The translations under genes and the position numbers were made by a program. Positions 11,329 to 24,068 of a DNA stretch of 64,000 nt are shown piece after piece. Origin of the DNA: Hydractinia symbiolongicarpus (Eukaryota > Cnidaria > Hydrozoa > Anthoathecata > Hydractiniidae); contig NC_079889.1 of the NCBI RefSeq assembly GCF_029227915.1, positions 10,912,001 through 10,976,000 on the forward strand, in the 5' to 3' direction. A model generated the notes under the pieces. That model did not search any database. It was not told the DNA's origin and saw nothing but the letters and a program-made list of their open reading frames with translations. How positions within the stretch are numbered: the first letter of the stretch is position 1; every line of letters begins with the position of its first letter.

Positions 11329-14300
11329 TCATTCTTCTACTATATTTTCGTGGTTAGATTTTACAATTTTCGATGCGGATTGTAAGTTGATAGTTGATTC
11401 AGGTGTGATAGCCGCATTCGGTCGTTTCCCTCGCAGCGGTTTAACTAATTGTGTATAGTATTTTGGTTCTGGTAGATGATCTAAGAAAATTAAATAGATT
11501 ATATAATGACTGCCGTCAACGTTGAGTCTGTATCATGTTGGCAATCAAACTCCTAAAACTCCAGAAAGGACTTCAGTAGTTTCTTTGGTGCTATTGTGAA
11601 AGCTTAGGGGTCTTAGCACATTTAAAGCTCCTATTTGATATACAAAAACTGTGTAAGCACAGCAACCGCTAAACTAGACAACCGCCTAACTCCAATTATA
11701 TCCTTATGTTTAACGCTGAAGTAGGAACGAATGATTCACACTTTTATAGTCTATGGTATGACTCGGTCGTGGTTTGAACACCAGAACTTCCGTACTGGAA
11801 GTAAACGCTCCACCACAAGGTCAGTGGTTGGTTCTATTAATTTGCGACCCAAGTCCCAACCTAATTATACTGTTAAGAATTAAAAGAAGATGAATACGGC
11901 ATTCGCAATAAAGGACATCTTCAGGGTTGAAAATATTGTCCAACAAAATATGTGCAGCACTCTTTTTTAAAGATGAGCGGGTTAAAAATGCTATATATTT
12001 TGCAGAATATTTTTTTGTGGCTGACTAAATTTTCGTAAAAATTGCGGAATTCCTTTTCAGGGATTCATACATCCGTATATTTAGTAAAGGCAAACTCATT
12101 ATTTTGCTTGACTCAGCTTCTAGAAAAAAATGCATTTTTACAGAACAACAAAGAATCAAATCAAAAGGACAAAAAAATAAAACATTTTGCGAAATAAACT
12201 TTTGCGAATGACTGGTTTCAATAGAAATTTCGCGTAACTTGATTTTGCGGGTTTGAGTCATATCTGTGAAAATAAGTTTGACCAAAGGTTCGGAAAAATT
12301 TCTTCCGCAAATATTTTTTTCGTAAACTATATTAAGTGCTTTTTCGTCAGTTATGTGATTGTGGATGCTGGACAATTTTGTAGAAAAAAATGAGTATTTT
12401 GCGGAAGATAGCTTTTAAAAATAAACGTTTCAACTGAGCAACAAACACTCAGAAAATCGAGGCACGTAAAAATAATGTTATCGTAACTGTTGTGGATACA
12501 AAGAATGGAAAATTTTCCGGAGGCATCTTTTACAGATGACAGATGGAGGATTTGGTCAAAATCCTTAAAACTAAGTTCCGCGAAAATACACAAAGAAATA
12601 GTACATTTAAGGCCTCATGTTATAATTTACAGAACTTTTCGTTTTGAACATGAAAATTATGCCAATTTACAAAAATAATGCTTACAAAGTTTCATAACAG
12701 TTGAGCGAGCACTTATTGGAGAGAGGCGCCTATGCCAATATTATGTCTAAAATGTTTATAGTAATCGGCTACCGCATATTTAGTCTTAGTTCAATTTCAC
12801 GTGGTAAGCTCCGTTTTTTTTAAAATGGTAGCTGGATTGCTACTTTATGCTACGGATGAACGAAATAGCGAAGATATGTAAGTAAGACGGACGACGGTGT
12901 TATACGTGTGAATCTAAGCAATCTAATATAAAAAGCCAACTCTTTTTGTGTTTGTTTTGAGGAAGTTTCCACATACAATAATTTCACAAACTTGTCATTC
13001 CAGCATATTAAAGCGAAAATTAACAAAGGATTGTACTAACCTAGGTTGACTTCGTGATGTATACTCGATTCCTTTTCAACGTAGCCCTAAAAAAAGTTTT
13101 TTTAATAAGAAAATTATAAATAAAAAAAATATTTCTCAGACTTTTAAAACATAGGTAAATCACTTAAAAGTTTCACTAAATTTCGTAGTGCCCTAAAAAG
13201 CTGTTATACCATCGTATACATATACTTTTTACAAATATACAGAACAAAATGTACAAGTCATATGGCATCGTTATATCCTCTTGATCTCACGACCACCTTA
13301 GTTATGCTTGTCTGCGCGAAATTGAATCCGAGCAAATTTCCTGCTGCGCGAAACCTATGCCTCGTAAATTTAGGGTCGCGCGAATTTAGGACCGGCCTAA
13401 ATGTACAAGTCATTCTAATTTTTAAAATAAACTTGAGCCTTACACACAAAACTCGGCATGTTTCTCTTTTTAATTAGATTCTCGTAGGTAAAGGCTATAT
13501 TACTAAATAGCCTGGAAAAGATTTTAAAACAATGATTATTTTGCAGAGCATTTATTTGTTAAAAAAATAACTTTATGAAAATGTTGTATTTTTCACTTTT
13601 TAGTTATTTCACCAAAAGCGAGCGTCCACTTTTGATTATAACTTGCGAAATTAAACATTCGCGAACTATTGACCGCCGCGAATTATTGACCTGCGCGAAT
13701 TCCAGTACAAGTAACAAACAAGCCACAAAGAGAAAATCAAAATTGTATTTACTTACTTCGTTGTATTTCTGTAGAATATAAAACGGTTTACTTGTGTCTT
13801 TTAGAAGAGTAACAACTTCACCAGTGCTACTAAAACATATACTGTATGGTTGAGCAGGAAGATGAAACGATGTTTTATACGTCAGGTTGTTTTCTGATAA
13901 CGTCAAATGGACCAATTGATGAGAGCTATAGAATAAAACAATGCATGTTATTAACAAAGACTGGAGAAATTTTAGGAGCACGAAATACTAATTTTATCAA
14001 GAAAACTTAAAAGTGCAATGCAATGCCTTCATTAATCATATTTATTGTCTAGTAGATAAGGCCCGTGGGAAAATTCACTTAGGCAATAATACATTGAATT
14101 TTAAAATTGCTAGGTTCCTCTAACGCATTAACCTGTTCTGATGTAGTTAACACTTTACACCTCGTGTTTTTAAACTTCTTTTCTGCGCTATTTTCTAATA
14201 CTCTCGAACAGATCTACAGGAAATATCACATTTTGGATGAAAAAACACTCTAACCTTCCCAACACCACCGTATTGCTTCGGATAAACGCCCAATGCGTTA

Positions 14301-17300
14301 AGTAAATTTGAAAGGCGTTTAAAAAGGGGTATTTATTAAATAGGGCGTTTATCAAAATTATTAACATAGTTTTGTCGAACTTTTAAAATGGAAAATGCAA
14401 CTGTTTCTGACATGTTATGTACAGGATGGATTTCTTTACCTTCTTAAATTTTACGTTAAAAGAGTTCCAGTCTGATCTGTGTGAAGAGAATAATACAACA
14501 GTATACCAAACCAAACAGGACTCATGGAGATGCAAATCGATTAAAAAAAAATGAAAAAAACCCGAAAAGAACAAGAGTTACCATTCGCCGATCACAAAGA
14601 CATCTCCATCACGCTGTGCTATTTGACTCACAACAAACTTCTCCTAAACAGATGTACAGAAAATAAACATGAAAATCGATTTATGGAATAAAAATAAATT
14701 AAAATGAAAATCTAAAATAGCAATGCCTATCCATATGTTCAAGTTAAGCAATTCGCAATGGATCAGAAAGGTAAAAAAAAGACTCCCGGTCCTTTAAATA
14801 GCGTCTCTTAACATTAGATATTACCTTCCCCTATTTGTTTTACCGCAATAGCCTGTAGAACTAAAATGGGCTTCTTTTTTGTCGTCTTTTTCGCTATCGA
14901 GACTAGTGAGGCACAGAAGGGTACCAGTCTAGTGTAGCAGTACATAAATTATTAGTTTTTGAGTGTTGATAACAGAACTACCCTGTTGAACGGTACAAAA
15001 GGTACAAAAATCTATTATTTATACAAATAAATCATTTTGAATTATTATTTTATGTTCGGTTGGTTTCGCCAGTTTCACCAAGCTACAACGGCCGTTTGTT
15101 ATTTTTTTTTTGTGATCTAAAATTTTATGGAACTAGATTTGTATTTGCTTACAAGGAGTTTCAAGAGGTTAAAATTCTTTTTAAAAAACAAAATAAATCA
15201 AAAAAAGTTGTTTTATTGATTTTTACGTTTCATCTAGCTGTCAAAAAAGCAGTGTTCACAAACTTGAACTCATTTTTCTACTTTCATATTTTTCTTTCGT
15301 CTTTCGCTGTGCCAGTTGAAAATAATTAAATATTAATAACATGATCATTTTCTTCTGCATAGTTGGAGAACTAAAGCAAATACTCCCCCGTAGAGGATGT
15401 AATAAAGCAGTAATACCCCGTAGAACTTCCTGCCAAAACGGCTGGTTTATCTATTTATAAAAAACACAATGTTTCTTAATTTGAGGTTGAGTTTATGGGC
15501 TACTTTTAACTGCTAGCTAACAAAGTTTTCATTTTCTCTAAAGTTAAGAAACATTCCGGCTGAACTCAAAAATTATATTCCTTATAAAAACAACAACGAG
15601 ACTACCTATGAAGAATAAAAATCTGTTTAGTTCTGACATTGCATAAACAATAATATAGAAACCTTTTCAGTCGTTCTTGCAATATCGAGTGATGATATTT
15701 CAGTCCCTTCTTTAAAATTCCAACATTTTACTGTAGAATCCTAAGAAACCAAACATCATGCGAGATAAAATTGAATCGATGTTGTATTTTTCTCTATTAA
15801 CAAATTTTGAGGAAACTTGTCGCTTAAAGTACCCACTCTATTAAGCCTGGGGACCATTATGTTTATCTCGGCTATAGGAATTTTTGGGATTGTGTTGTAA
15901 GAATAAAAAAAAAGTCCCTTTGCATTGGTTCTAATATGATTTCCAAACGAATCCTTTGATATTTTCCTAGTACATTTTTATTCCGACTTGAACGACTTGC
16001 AAAGTGTTGAGAAATGATGACGTCATTGTAAAATCGATGACTGCCGCTCTCTACCATTTTACCAAAATAGGCCTGGTCCTAATAGGGTTAAAATTTCAAA
16101 TACTAAACATTTGTGTCAAATGGCGACCCAAGTTGTACTATACAGCTCTGCAAATTTCCTCAACTTTGTGATAACCCAGTGAAAAAGCAGTAAAGGTCCA
16201 TTGGTTTGGTACTCTTTAGTACTCTTTATCCCAGTTTTTTTGTAGTTTTAGTAGTGAAATGTTAAATCTAGTTGCATTGCTTTCAGAGTGAATAGCGCAT
16301 TTGTTGCATCAGAAAGATTTAAAACTTAAAGTGGACAGTCAAAACTATATTCGGCCAAGACAGTGCCATAGGAGTTGAATGTCTTATTCGGATAGTTTGA
16401 GGTTTTACAAACAAGTGGACTAATGGTATTTAAAGAAACAAACACGACTTTTCAGAAATATTTTTTGTTTATTGATGTTACAGAAATGTGCATGGAACTT
16501 ACTGCAGATGCTGACAACAGGATATCATCGTTAAATGGCAGTAGACACGAAACAAGTCTAAAAACAATAATTCAAAGAGAAGTCATCACTCACAATTTCT
16601 CTACTAAAAATTTTTCTACAACAAGAAACAACGGTACTAATACATTCGTTAAGAAATGTTTCTTAACGAATTTTAAATTGTGGAAATAAAAATAAAGAAC
16701 TTACTTAGTATGACCTAAGCAGTATAAGTGTATGGTGTATGCATTGGGATAACAGCTTACTCGAATTTTTTCATCCCTATCTCCAGTAATTATAAATTTG
16801 TCAGACTGTGTCATTTTCTAAAAAAGCAGTAAATTAAAACACAATCAACGCTGTAAATTTGTCATTATAACCGAAGAAAAAATTGCAAGACACACAGGGT
16901 TTCCCATTTTTCATACAGGGAAATATATAAATATCTTTCAGTCTCAAATAAAAAAGCTAGGCTGAACCATTTTGCTGAGAAGATCTATTTAAAGGAGGAT
17001 TTTCGCCAAGCGAATTGTGAATGGCGAATTCGACGGCGAATTATCTTTTTGATTTTCATGTGAAACGAAAAACATGGGGCAAATTTAAAATACCGAATGT
17101 AAGCACTCTTTTGGGTATTAAAAACCAGACAGTTTTTCACTTCTCAGTGAAGCAAACTTTTTAAAGCAAAATGAAAACAAATAAAACTGAGCATGCTCAG
17201 ATGCATTTATGAAGCAAATTGGACGGCGAATTCGCCGTCCAATTTGCTTCATGAAAGTCCCTCCTGAAGTTTAAAAAATAAAATATTAAACATTGTTTTT

Positions 17301-19887
17301 GTTAGCCACTCACTGTAACCTTTGGACAATCGATATAACTTATTTATCTAGCCTGTCCTGATATTCATCAAATAGAATAAATTTAGTTACCACAGTGAGT
17401 ACCATTGATAAATGACCAAGCAGAAGTTTGGGCTCTTCATTTTTAGTGTTATACATGCATCTAAAACCAAAATGAAAGTATACTATGCACTTATATTAAT
17501 TTGTTTGATTCAGTTGAAATACATTAAATTCCCTGAAGGCATAAAAAATTATGCCTTCAAGCAATTAAATTTGCAAGTTTTGTCAAATCCGCAAAAATTA
17601 TTGGGGAAATGTCCAAAATTAATTTTAGATATATATATTAAGGTATAGATTAAAAAAAAAATGTTGACAAATCCTTTTTTTATGAAATATAATTCTAGTG
17701 AAATATTAGGACTACCAAGATCTAATTTTGTGAAAATAAGATCTTGTTAGGCAGTTAATGCATTTTCCTCGGCAGGCCAGACATTTTATAAGTCAATTAA
17801 GCATATAGACACCTGTTGAATTTTTTACGCATGAAAAGTTTCTTGCCCATGCCATATAAACAGAAATCAAAAAACGATATTATGCTGAAAGATTTCTCCA
17901 CTACCATTTTATTCTAATTCCAAATAAGAATATATGAAAATTTTCATCTTTCATTGTGAGGTAATAAGAAAAAACCTGTAAATGTCTCCGTATTTATCAC
18001 CAGCAACTATCGTGTTCTCATTGTGACAAAAATCCAAACATGTTGGTCTTTTTGGTAAACAACTAAAAATCAAAAAGAATAATAATCCTACCTAGACTTG
18101 TGGTATCAAACTTCCCCCAAGTTCTCTGTATCTTTGTAGAACAATAATTGTCAATTAACCATAATTTTCCGAGTAAACTTATTGTGCACAAATTTAAAAA
18201 ACTTTTTTTACGGCCATAAAAGTTCATTTATTGTCAAGCATTGCATTTAGGATTTTGCCAGTTATATTGCCATGTTTTGCTTAGATTAAAATTCTTTCAT
18301 GGCGTGGAGGCTAAGTTTCGTCATTAACACAACGATGGAAATACACTTGAATTAAATTGCTGTCGTGTTATGACTTTCTGAAATTAGGATTCACGCTCCA
18401 GGTTACAAAATGACAATGAACATCTATATATTATACCAGTATACGTATACGCAAAATGTTAACCGCAGTAGCAAGACACATGAAATCACTTTAAATGACA
18501 GGAAAACCCATGGATTTATCCATGGGCCACCAGCTAGTATATTTAATATCACCTTTATAACATTTAACTGTCAGTTTAAACTCATTGGTTATGTATTATA
18601 TTCGAACCTTCAGCCTCAATACTATTTTTGCCTTTTTTATATTTATTTTTATTATTATTAATTGAAATTGTTACTATTGCTATGGCTTCAATGAGGGCGC
18701 TGCAAAGGGAGTCCTAGTGCATTTAAGAGAAAGTGGTACAGTACAGCCATTGCTCAACTCTTCCAGGGTTTGAACCCAAGACGTCCTGCACTAAAAGCAA
18801 AGCTCTACCACAAGGATACTAGTCGGTAAACCCAACAAAACTTACAAGGAGGAATTTAATTTTTTCTCACTGATCTTCCATACTAAAACTTTCTTGTTTT
18901 CTGTAATGGCAGCCAAATATTCACCATCTTTAGAAAAACAATGACATATAAAGCCACAACTAGTTTCTTTGTTGTTGTCATTCTCATTGCTATTTTCTTT
19001 AACTATTTCATTGGTATATTGCAGTATTGTGGTTCCAGAGCTGAAACAAAAACATAAATAGGATATAGGAGAACATAAAAATATATTAGGTCAAGATTAA
19101 ACTTTATGAGTTTTTTATAAGTGTTTATCATAAACCCATTTTTTGAAGAAATGTTAAAAATGTGTATGATATAAATATAGTTAAATATCACAAAAATTGA
19201 ATTAATAATCCTAAATACTTTAAAATATTAAAATTTCTTTCATTAACACACCATTCTCAGCATGAAAGTGAGGCACTTCTTAGTAAACTTTGTACACAAT
19301 AAAAATTTAGCTGGTGAGAGGGATGTGTTGTGAATGATCTTAACGTACATTTTTCTAAAAAATTGTTTATTATTTGATATTCTAAAGAATAGGTTTTGCG
19401 TAGCAAAACTACATCTCCTGTAGTTATAAAAAAATATATATAAAATTGCGGTGGCAAGTAGCAGTCAGATAAGATAGGAAGAAACAGAAAGTAAGAAACA
19501 TGAAGAAATTGAAGTTGTATTTTATATGTATACCTGCATTTTTGAGAGCGCCCTTAACTTACAATGGCTGAATACGAAACTATTGCTTTTGTAAGGATAC
19601 ATGGCTACAGAATTACACAAAACCAATTCCATGGTAGTGGAAAAAATGTCCATAACAAAAATCACTTTGCTGACATCATAAAAATTTAATTGGCAGACTT
19701 TTTTCATTCTTCTGCCTAAATGGATTTATCAGGATCATAATTGTTTCAATTTGAATAAAATGTAAGGAATTGTGTAATGGTTCCTTAAAATGTAGCTATA
19801 TTATACATACCTTTTTTCAAAAACTTGCATAGCATTATCAACAGAGATGGCGAGATACTTGACACCATCCGAACTGATGTGAGCCAT
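11329..19887 (-). CDS. WDR4: WDR4, WD-repeat subunit of the tRNA m7G46 methyltransferase
   Basis: Eleven coding exons (transcript order 19811-19887, 18846-19040, 17976-18062, 17391-17460, 16705-16817, 16503-16557, 15663-15740, 14582-14643, 13757-13925, 13041-13086, 11329-11480) join in phase at GT/AG borders and give 367 residues from ATG 19887 to TGA 11329. The diagnostic stretch [14 protein letters not shown] followed by LGHTKLVSCLL and DSTVKCWNF matches the middle blades of human WDR4. [19 protein letters not shown] and the later EKFVVSQIA / DGDVFVIGE blades also align. The basic C-terminus (KPLRGKRPN) resembles the family's charged tail. WDR4 is a beta-propeller that scaffolds METTL1 (yeast Trm82/Trm8) and positions tRNA for N7-methylation of G46; it has no catalytic residues of its own. 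Exons are small and introns hold SINE, Helitron and MITE insertions. First exon [15 protein letters not shown] starts close to the first blade. Confidence 0.92.
11600..11828 (-). repeat. tRNA-derived SINE, family A, copy 1
   Basis: Three similar elements lie here, at 18668-18822 and at 29095-29325, all on the minus strand. The head at the high-coordinate end reads CCTTGTGGTGGAGCGTTT (A-box region) and ends in a GTTCAAACC-type B box. The body shares 'gggtcttagcacatttaaagc'-like sequence. It lies in the 3'-most WDR4 intron. Confidence 0.65.
14265..14360. repeat. Remnant of the 'acgcccc' MITE family
   Basis: CACCGTATTGCTTCGGATAA followed by 'acgcccaa', then 'gggcgtttatc' in inverted sense about 60 bp on, resembles the ends of the intact element at 49101-49527. 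It lies in a WDR4 intron. Confidence 0.5.
14847..15450 (+). repeat. 600-bp dispersed repeat, family R, copy 1
   Basis: It aligns over its length with 48577-49606: 'gtagaactaaaatgggc', 'gagactagtga', 'taccagtctagtgtagc', 'gtgccagttgaaa', 'aaacggctggtttat'. No coding capacity is visible. The second copy is split by a MITE. It lies in a WDR4 intron. Confidence 0.75.
16644..16671. repeat. Perfect 13-bp inverted repeat with 2-nt spacer
   Basis: ATTCGTTAAGAAA, then TG, then its exact reverse complement. It lies in the short WDR4 intron between exons 5 and 6. Confidence 0.8.
16988..17275. mobile_element. MITE containing a 44-bp perfect palindrome
   Basis: The ends TTTAAAGGAGGATTTTCG and (minus strand) TTTAAACTTCAGGAGGGACT are related inverted repeats, and 'gacggcgaatt' motifs lie inside both. 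Positions 17209-17252 form an uninterrupted perfect palindrome centred on GAATTC at 17230/17231. The element occupies most of the WDR4 intron between exons 4 and 5. Confidence 0.7.
18423..18537 (+). mobile_element. Non-autonomous Helitron, copy 1 (115 bp)
   Basis: It begins TCTATATATTATACC after an A and ends in CTAG before a T, as Helitrons insert between A and T. An 8-bp hairpin (CCCATGGA, loop TTTA, TCCATGGG; 18507-18526) lies 7 nt before the CTAG. No terminal inverted repeat and no target duplication. Same design as 61648-61775. It lies in a WDR4 intron. Confidence 0.8.
18668..18822 (-). repeat. tRNA-derived SINE, family A, copy 2
   Basis: Minus-strand head CCTTGTGGTAGAGCTTTG (A-box type TGTGGTAGAGC) and GGGTTCAAACCC (B box). 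It shares body blocks with copies at 11600-11828 and 29095-29325. It lies just downstream of WDR4 exon 2. Confidence 0.7.
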
Positions 19888-22544
19888 TATTTTACACTAT
19901 AATCTAATATTTAATAAAAAAGTATAGCTAGCCAAAATCAGTTTTTGGAATGAAATAAGGTTAGGTGTGTGGTACTTTGTACGCCAAAAATCGTTTCTAC
20001 ACTGTCCATGCATTCAATCTGAAAAGATAAAAATACTTGCATGCTCAAACACGTTTTTAAAAATTATGTAGCAAAAATTATTCTACTCCTCGCATAAAAT
20101 AATAAAAGCATCAGGAAATTTATATTTTTAAAAAAAAAAATTTCAGCGATATTCTCACTACGTTACACTTGGCCAGATATTTTGTTATAAATTGTACAAA
20201 ATTTTTGAACAAGTGATATATACTGGAGTTTATGTGTATGATTAAGACCTGGTCAAAGCATGCCCAATTTTTTTTAGGTGTGTGTGGAGTTGTGCAAGTG
20301 CAGTCACATATACTAAAATGATAAGACCGTCTAGGAAGTTTTACCTGCTGTGTTTCCACCCTGAGCCATTCGTTTCTCATTACATGCCTACTTGGCTGAC
20401 AAAGGAGGCCCAACAGCCCCACGAAGACAAATTAGAGGTCGCCTCCCTTGGAAATAAAGCCTCACAAAAGTCAAACAAGTTGCCAGGGAAACCTAGAAGC
20501 AGAATTAATTATAGTTTGGGTGTGTTTTTTTCGCACTACTAAAGCTGGTTAGATTAAGTTGTTCTTAGTTGCAAATGAAGATGTCTAACAGACGTCTCTT
20601 AGGCATGAGCAAGAATAAAACATTTTTGCTACTGTACTCACATAGTACTCGTTGGTGTTGGATTTATTAAAAAAAAATATTTTTACAGTGTTATTTTCTT
20701 TGTTCGTTTTCTATGTTCAATAGCCAGTTAAAGCTGGCATTGAGATTACATGCTAACACTTTAAGCTCTGACGTTTCGTTGATTTACGATCAAATCAGCA
20801 GCACCATTTGGAACCATGCCACAGGGACCTGACACTCCGAAGAGTCAAGTGCACACCAACGCAACCTATATATGATGGTCAGGACGAGGGAGAATCTTGA
20901 TTGCCTTACGACAGAGTCATAACTTTCAAGTGAACTCTCTTTTTTCTTAACAAACAAACCAGTGTGAAAAAAATTTTTCTCTTATGCTGAATGTTATTCT
21001 AATCTATTTATATCTTTGCAATCACATTGAGCATATTGAAATGATTTGCTTCTGTTAATAGAGCAATATGGCAGATATTATTTTTAGAAGTTATATATTT
21101 CACAAGCTAGTGCCCAGGACTAAATTGATAAATGCTGTTAAAAAACAGTAAAAAATGTAACAATTTAGTTTGAAAGATATTCGTGTTTTCTTTTCTTTTT
21201 TATATTCGCTAATTTCAAACAACAGGTGGCCACAAAAAATGTGAAAATACAATTAATAAGACACATGAAACATTGCCCCCTCCATTATTGCCACTAATCT
21301 TATTATGCATGCTATGATTTGTAAGATGAAAATGGATAATAAGATTATAAAAACAGGAAAATGAATCTTTCATACGTTGTTACAGACAATCTGTAATAAT
21401 TAATTATTTTGTTTCTTTTTATGCATTTTAACTAAGATGCAGATCCTTGATACATGTTATTTTTTGATATAATATTTTTCATATGAGAACATAAAGCTTC
21501 ATAGAAACAAAATTTAGTGCTAAAATTTAGTGCTGAAATGCTTCTTTAAACTTTCAAAACGGAGAAATGCTGATTGCGCGTTGTTTATTTTCGTCGGGTA
21601 GTGTGTACTTATATAAAACGATTAAGAAAAAAACAGCAGGTGTACGATGACTTGAAAAGCTTTGTTGCAACATAAAAAAAATTCATGTAAATTAAATGTT
21701 ATTTCTTATGATGCGAATACGAAGTAAAAGTTTTCACAATGTCTAAGCACACAAATGTGAGCTATCAATAAAAATTACGCTACGAAGAATTCCCGTTTTT
21801 TGTCTTATACACGCACACAAACTCACAAATCATTCACTTATTGTACTCGCATGCGCAAGAGGCTATACTTGAGGGTATAGAGTAGTATACTTCTGGATTA
21901 CTCGTACTCGTCCTGCACTACACTGTACTCAGCATTTAATGTACCCGTACTCGTATACTCATGTCCGATCAGCACTGTACCAGGGAAACTTATTATTCAA
22001 AAAACAATAACCTGTCCAAATTGATATTAAAATTATTGAAAAAAAAGCAAACACAACGTTAGTATTAGTCATTAAATTGGAAAGAAATGTTACTGGGTGA
22101 AAAATAGCCTTAGCTAGCAGCTAGCTATTGCAACCACATGGTTGATTCTTCCATTTCAACTGTTATGTAGATTCAAAACATACCACGATATCGGCGGCCT
22201 TTATTTTTAGCAAAGAAGATATTACTTCTATTTTAAGTATTAGCAAATATCTCTCATGTTCACCCGTTTTGTTCTAGGAATGTTTTGGAATGGTTTTAAG
22301 CCCTTTTCGAAGGGGAGCGAGTTTGTGCAGGATCGTTTTTGTGGAGTGCGCACAAAAGAAAATCGTGAGTTTTTTGCCCCCATTCTTTTGTTATACTTTT
22401 TGAACAATGTTTAATTGGTATCAATATAACAGGGATACGCTTGACGAAACAGCGTTCCTATGTTCGACATGCGAAAGGAATCAGTGAATGAAAAAAGCAA
22501 ATAATAAAAACAACAAATTTTGAGAGGAGAGAGATGTGTGCATA

Positions 22545-22812
22545 TTTTACATGGATACCCTGTCTACTATTTCCAAAAGGGGGCATAGTAAGCCTTAGAG
22601 TATTTAATGCTACCTTTAAGCTATGTAGACCCAATTAGGATGTGTGCACTTTACCAGACAGCTCCCTGCAACATCCAACACGGCGCACACAGTTGTGCCA
22701 TCTTCATAACTTTCCTTAAATGGCTTGGATTAAACCCAGGGCTATGTTAACATTCACTCGCCCATATTGAATCATTGCCAAGGGTAATCAAACCCTGGTC
22801 TCACCCAAAATG
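22545..22812 (-). repeat. SINE-like repeat, family C, copy 2
   Basis: It shares 'catattttacatgga', 'ttagagtatttaatgct', 'cactcgcccatatt' and a minus-strand AGGGTTTGATTACC B-box-like end with 6794-7000. The most complete of the three copies. Confidence 0.6.
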
Positions 22813-23017
22813 TTTGACGGTTAAAGATGACTTTCAGTGTTTATATATGTTTTTTCGAGGTTTCTTGAGCATGCGGGAAAAAAATCGTCAGCCAAAAAAA
22901 GCAGACCTTAGGTGAAGAAAGTCAAATTATGGTTAAAAACTTTTGTACTATGGCTAGTAGCTTTTTTTACTGATATATGATCTAATTCTAAGCCACATGC
23001 AAGCGGGTGTAATTCTT

Positions 23018-23105
23018 AGAATAGCCACCACAAGTAATTGCGTAGGCTGTTAGATTCACGCATCTTGAACCTGTCAAAGTTCACTTGTCAATGTTCTTCA
23101 ATTGT
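23018..23105 (+). repeat. Dispersed repeat, family T, copy 1
   Basis: The block CCACCACAAGTAATTGCGTA, then 'ttagattcac' and 'cttgtcaatgttc', recurs inverted at 48318-48425. Nature unknown. Confidence 0.6.
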
Positions 23106-23867
23106 TGTATTGTAAGAACAAGCGTCACAATTCTGATTAAAAATGCGTGTTGTTTTTCTTTCAGTTTTCTCATTGTCCTATTTGACTAGTGTTTTCTCAA
23201 CAAAATAGCTACAATGTTCCCGCCATTAAATTATTTTGTGATCTCTTTTCAATTTGGGCGCAATGAAAGTATTATTCTATTCGAATCTAACTAAGCAATG
23301 AAATATATATTCCTGCGTTATATATGACTTTGGACAAGTTTTTATTCTAGACTAATTTTCTAATCGTATTTTTCTAATTTTCTAATATTATTCTAAATGC
23401 GCATGAAACTGCTGGTTGCGGGTGACTATCTATAACTTTTCAGTCGTGTGAGGATACTGTGATTGTGGGTGTCACCCACTCGATGCGGGTGAGTTCACAT
23501 ATCTGTGCAAACTATATCGTAATTTCAAGAACAAGAGATGCCTCTAACTGAAAATAAAGTTTGGAATGGAACAACTTACCGCCTGCATTATTTTGCCTGT
23601 TGATTTTTTGAAGAGGTCTGGCATTATAAACAACGTGTCATGATAAAAGTCGTCTATGATTCGCATGTCAAGGGATATGAATATAGAAGCATCTGGGTAC
23701 CAATAATTGGTGAGGTTTTATTGATAGAAAGAGAGCCAAGAAATTTGATTGACAAGTATATACCGTTTGTGTGAAAAAAAATAATGCTAGAAAAAAGATG
23801 AAAAAATTGCTAAAACTGTTTTTTTTTTTACTTATATATGAATATGGTTTGTACAATGTTTTGTACA

Positions 23868-24010
23868 ATTTCTGGTTAAACACAGGGTCTGAATAGCTCA
23901 AAATGAGCATTAAGTACTCTAGGACTCCCAATTTAAGTTATGACCCCTCCTGCAAATAATAGACAGGGTTACCTCAATATTTGTGAGACTAGCCATGTAA
24001 AATATGCACA
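23868..24010 (+). repeat. SINE-like repeat, family C, truncated copy 3
   Basis: It is the reverse complement of the body seen at 6794-7000 ('gagcattaagtactctaggactcc', 'cacaaatattgagg' on the opposite strand). It ends about 60 bp before the HSD17B12-like start codon, so it may supply part of that gene's 5' UTR or promoter. Confidence 0.6.
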
Positions 24011-24068
24011 TACTTTTATCTAGATGTCTAGACTTTAGACTATTGTTCTGTTTTTCTTTAGTACAAAA

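Larger units (their letters stand above)
19888..24068. other. Intergenic region between divergent WDR4 and HSD17B12-like genes
   Basis: No gene supported. It holds two family C SINE-like copies (22545-22812, 23868-24010), a repeat at 23018-23105 shared with 48318-48425, a hammerhead-core-like hairpin at 20755-20802 and a stretch rich in 'actcgtactcgt' (21850-21980). The two genes' promoters must lie here, but no distinctive core motif stands out. Confidence 0.6.
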
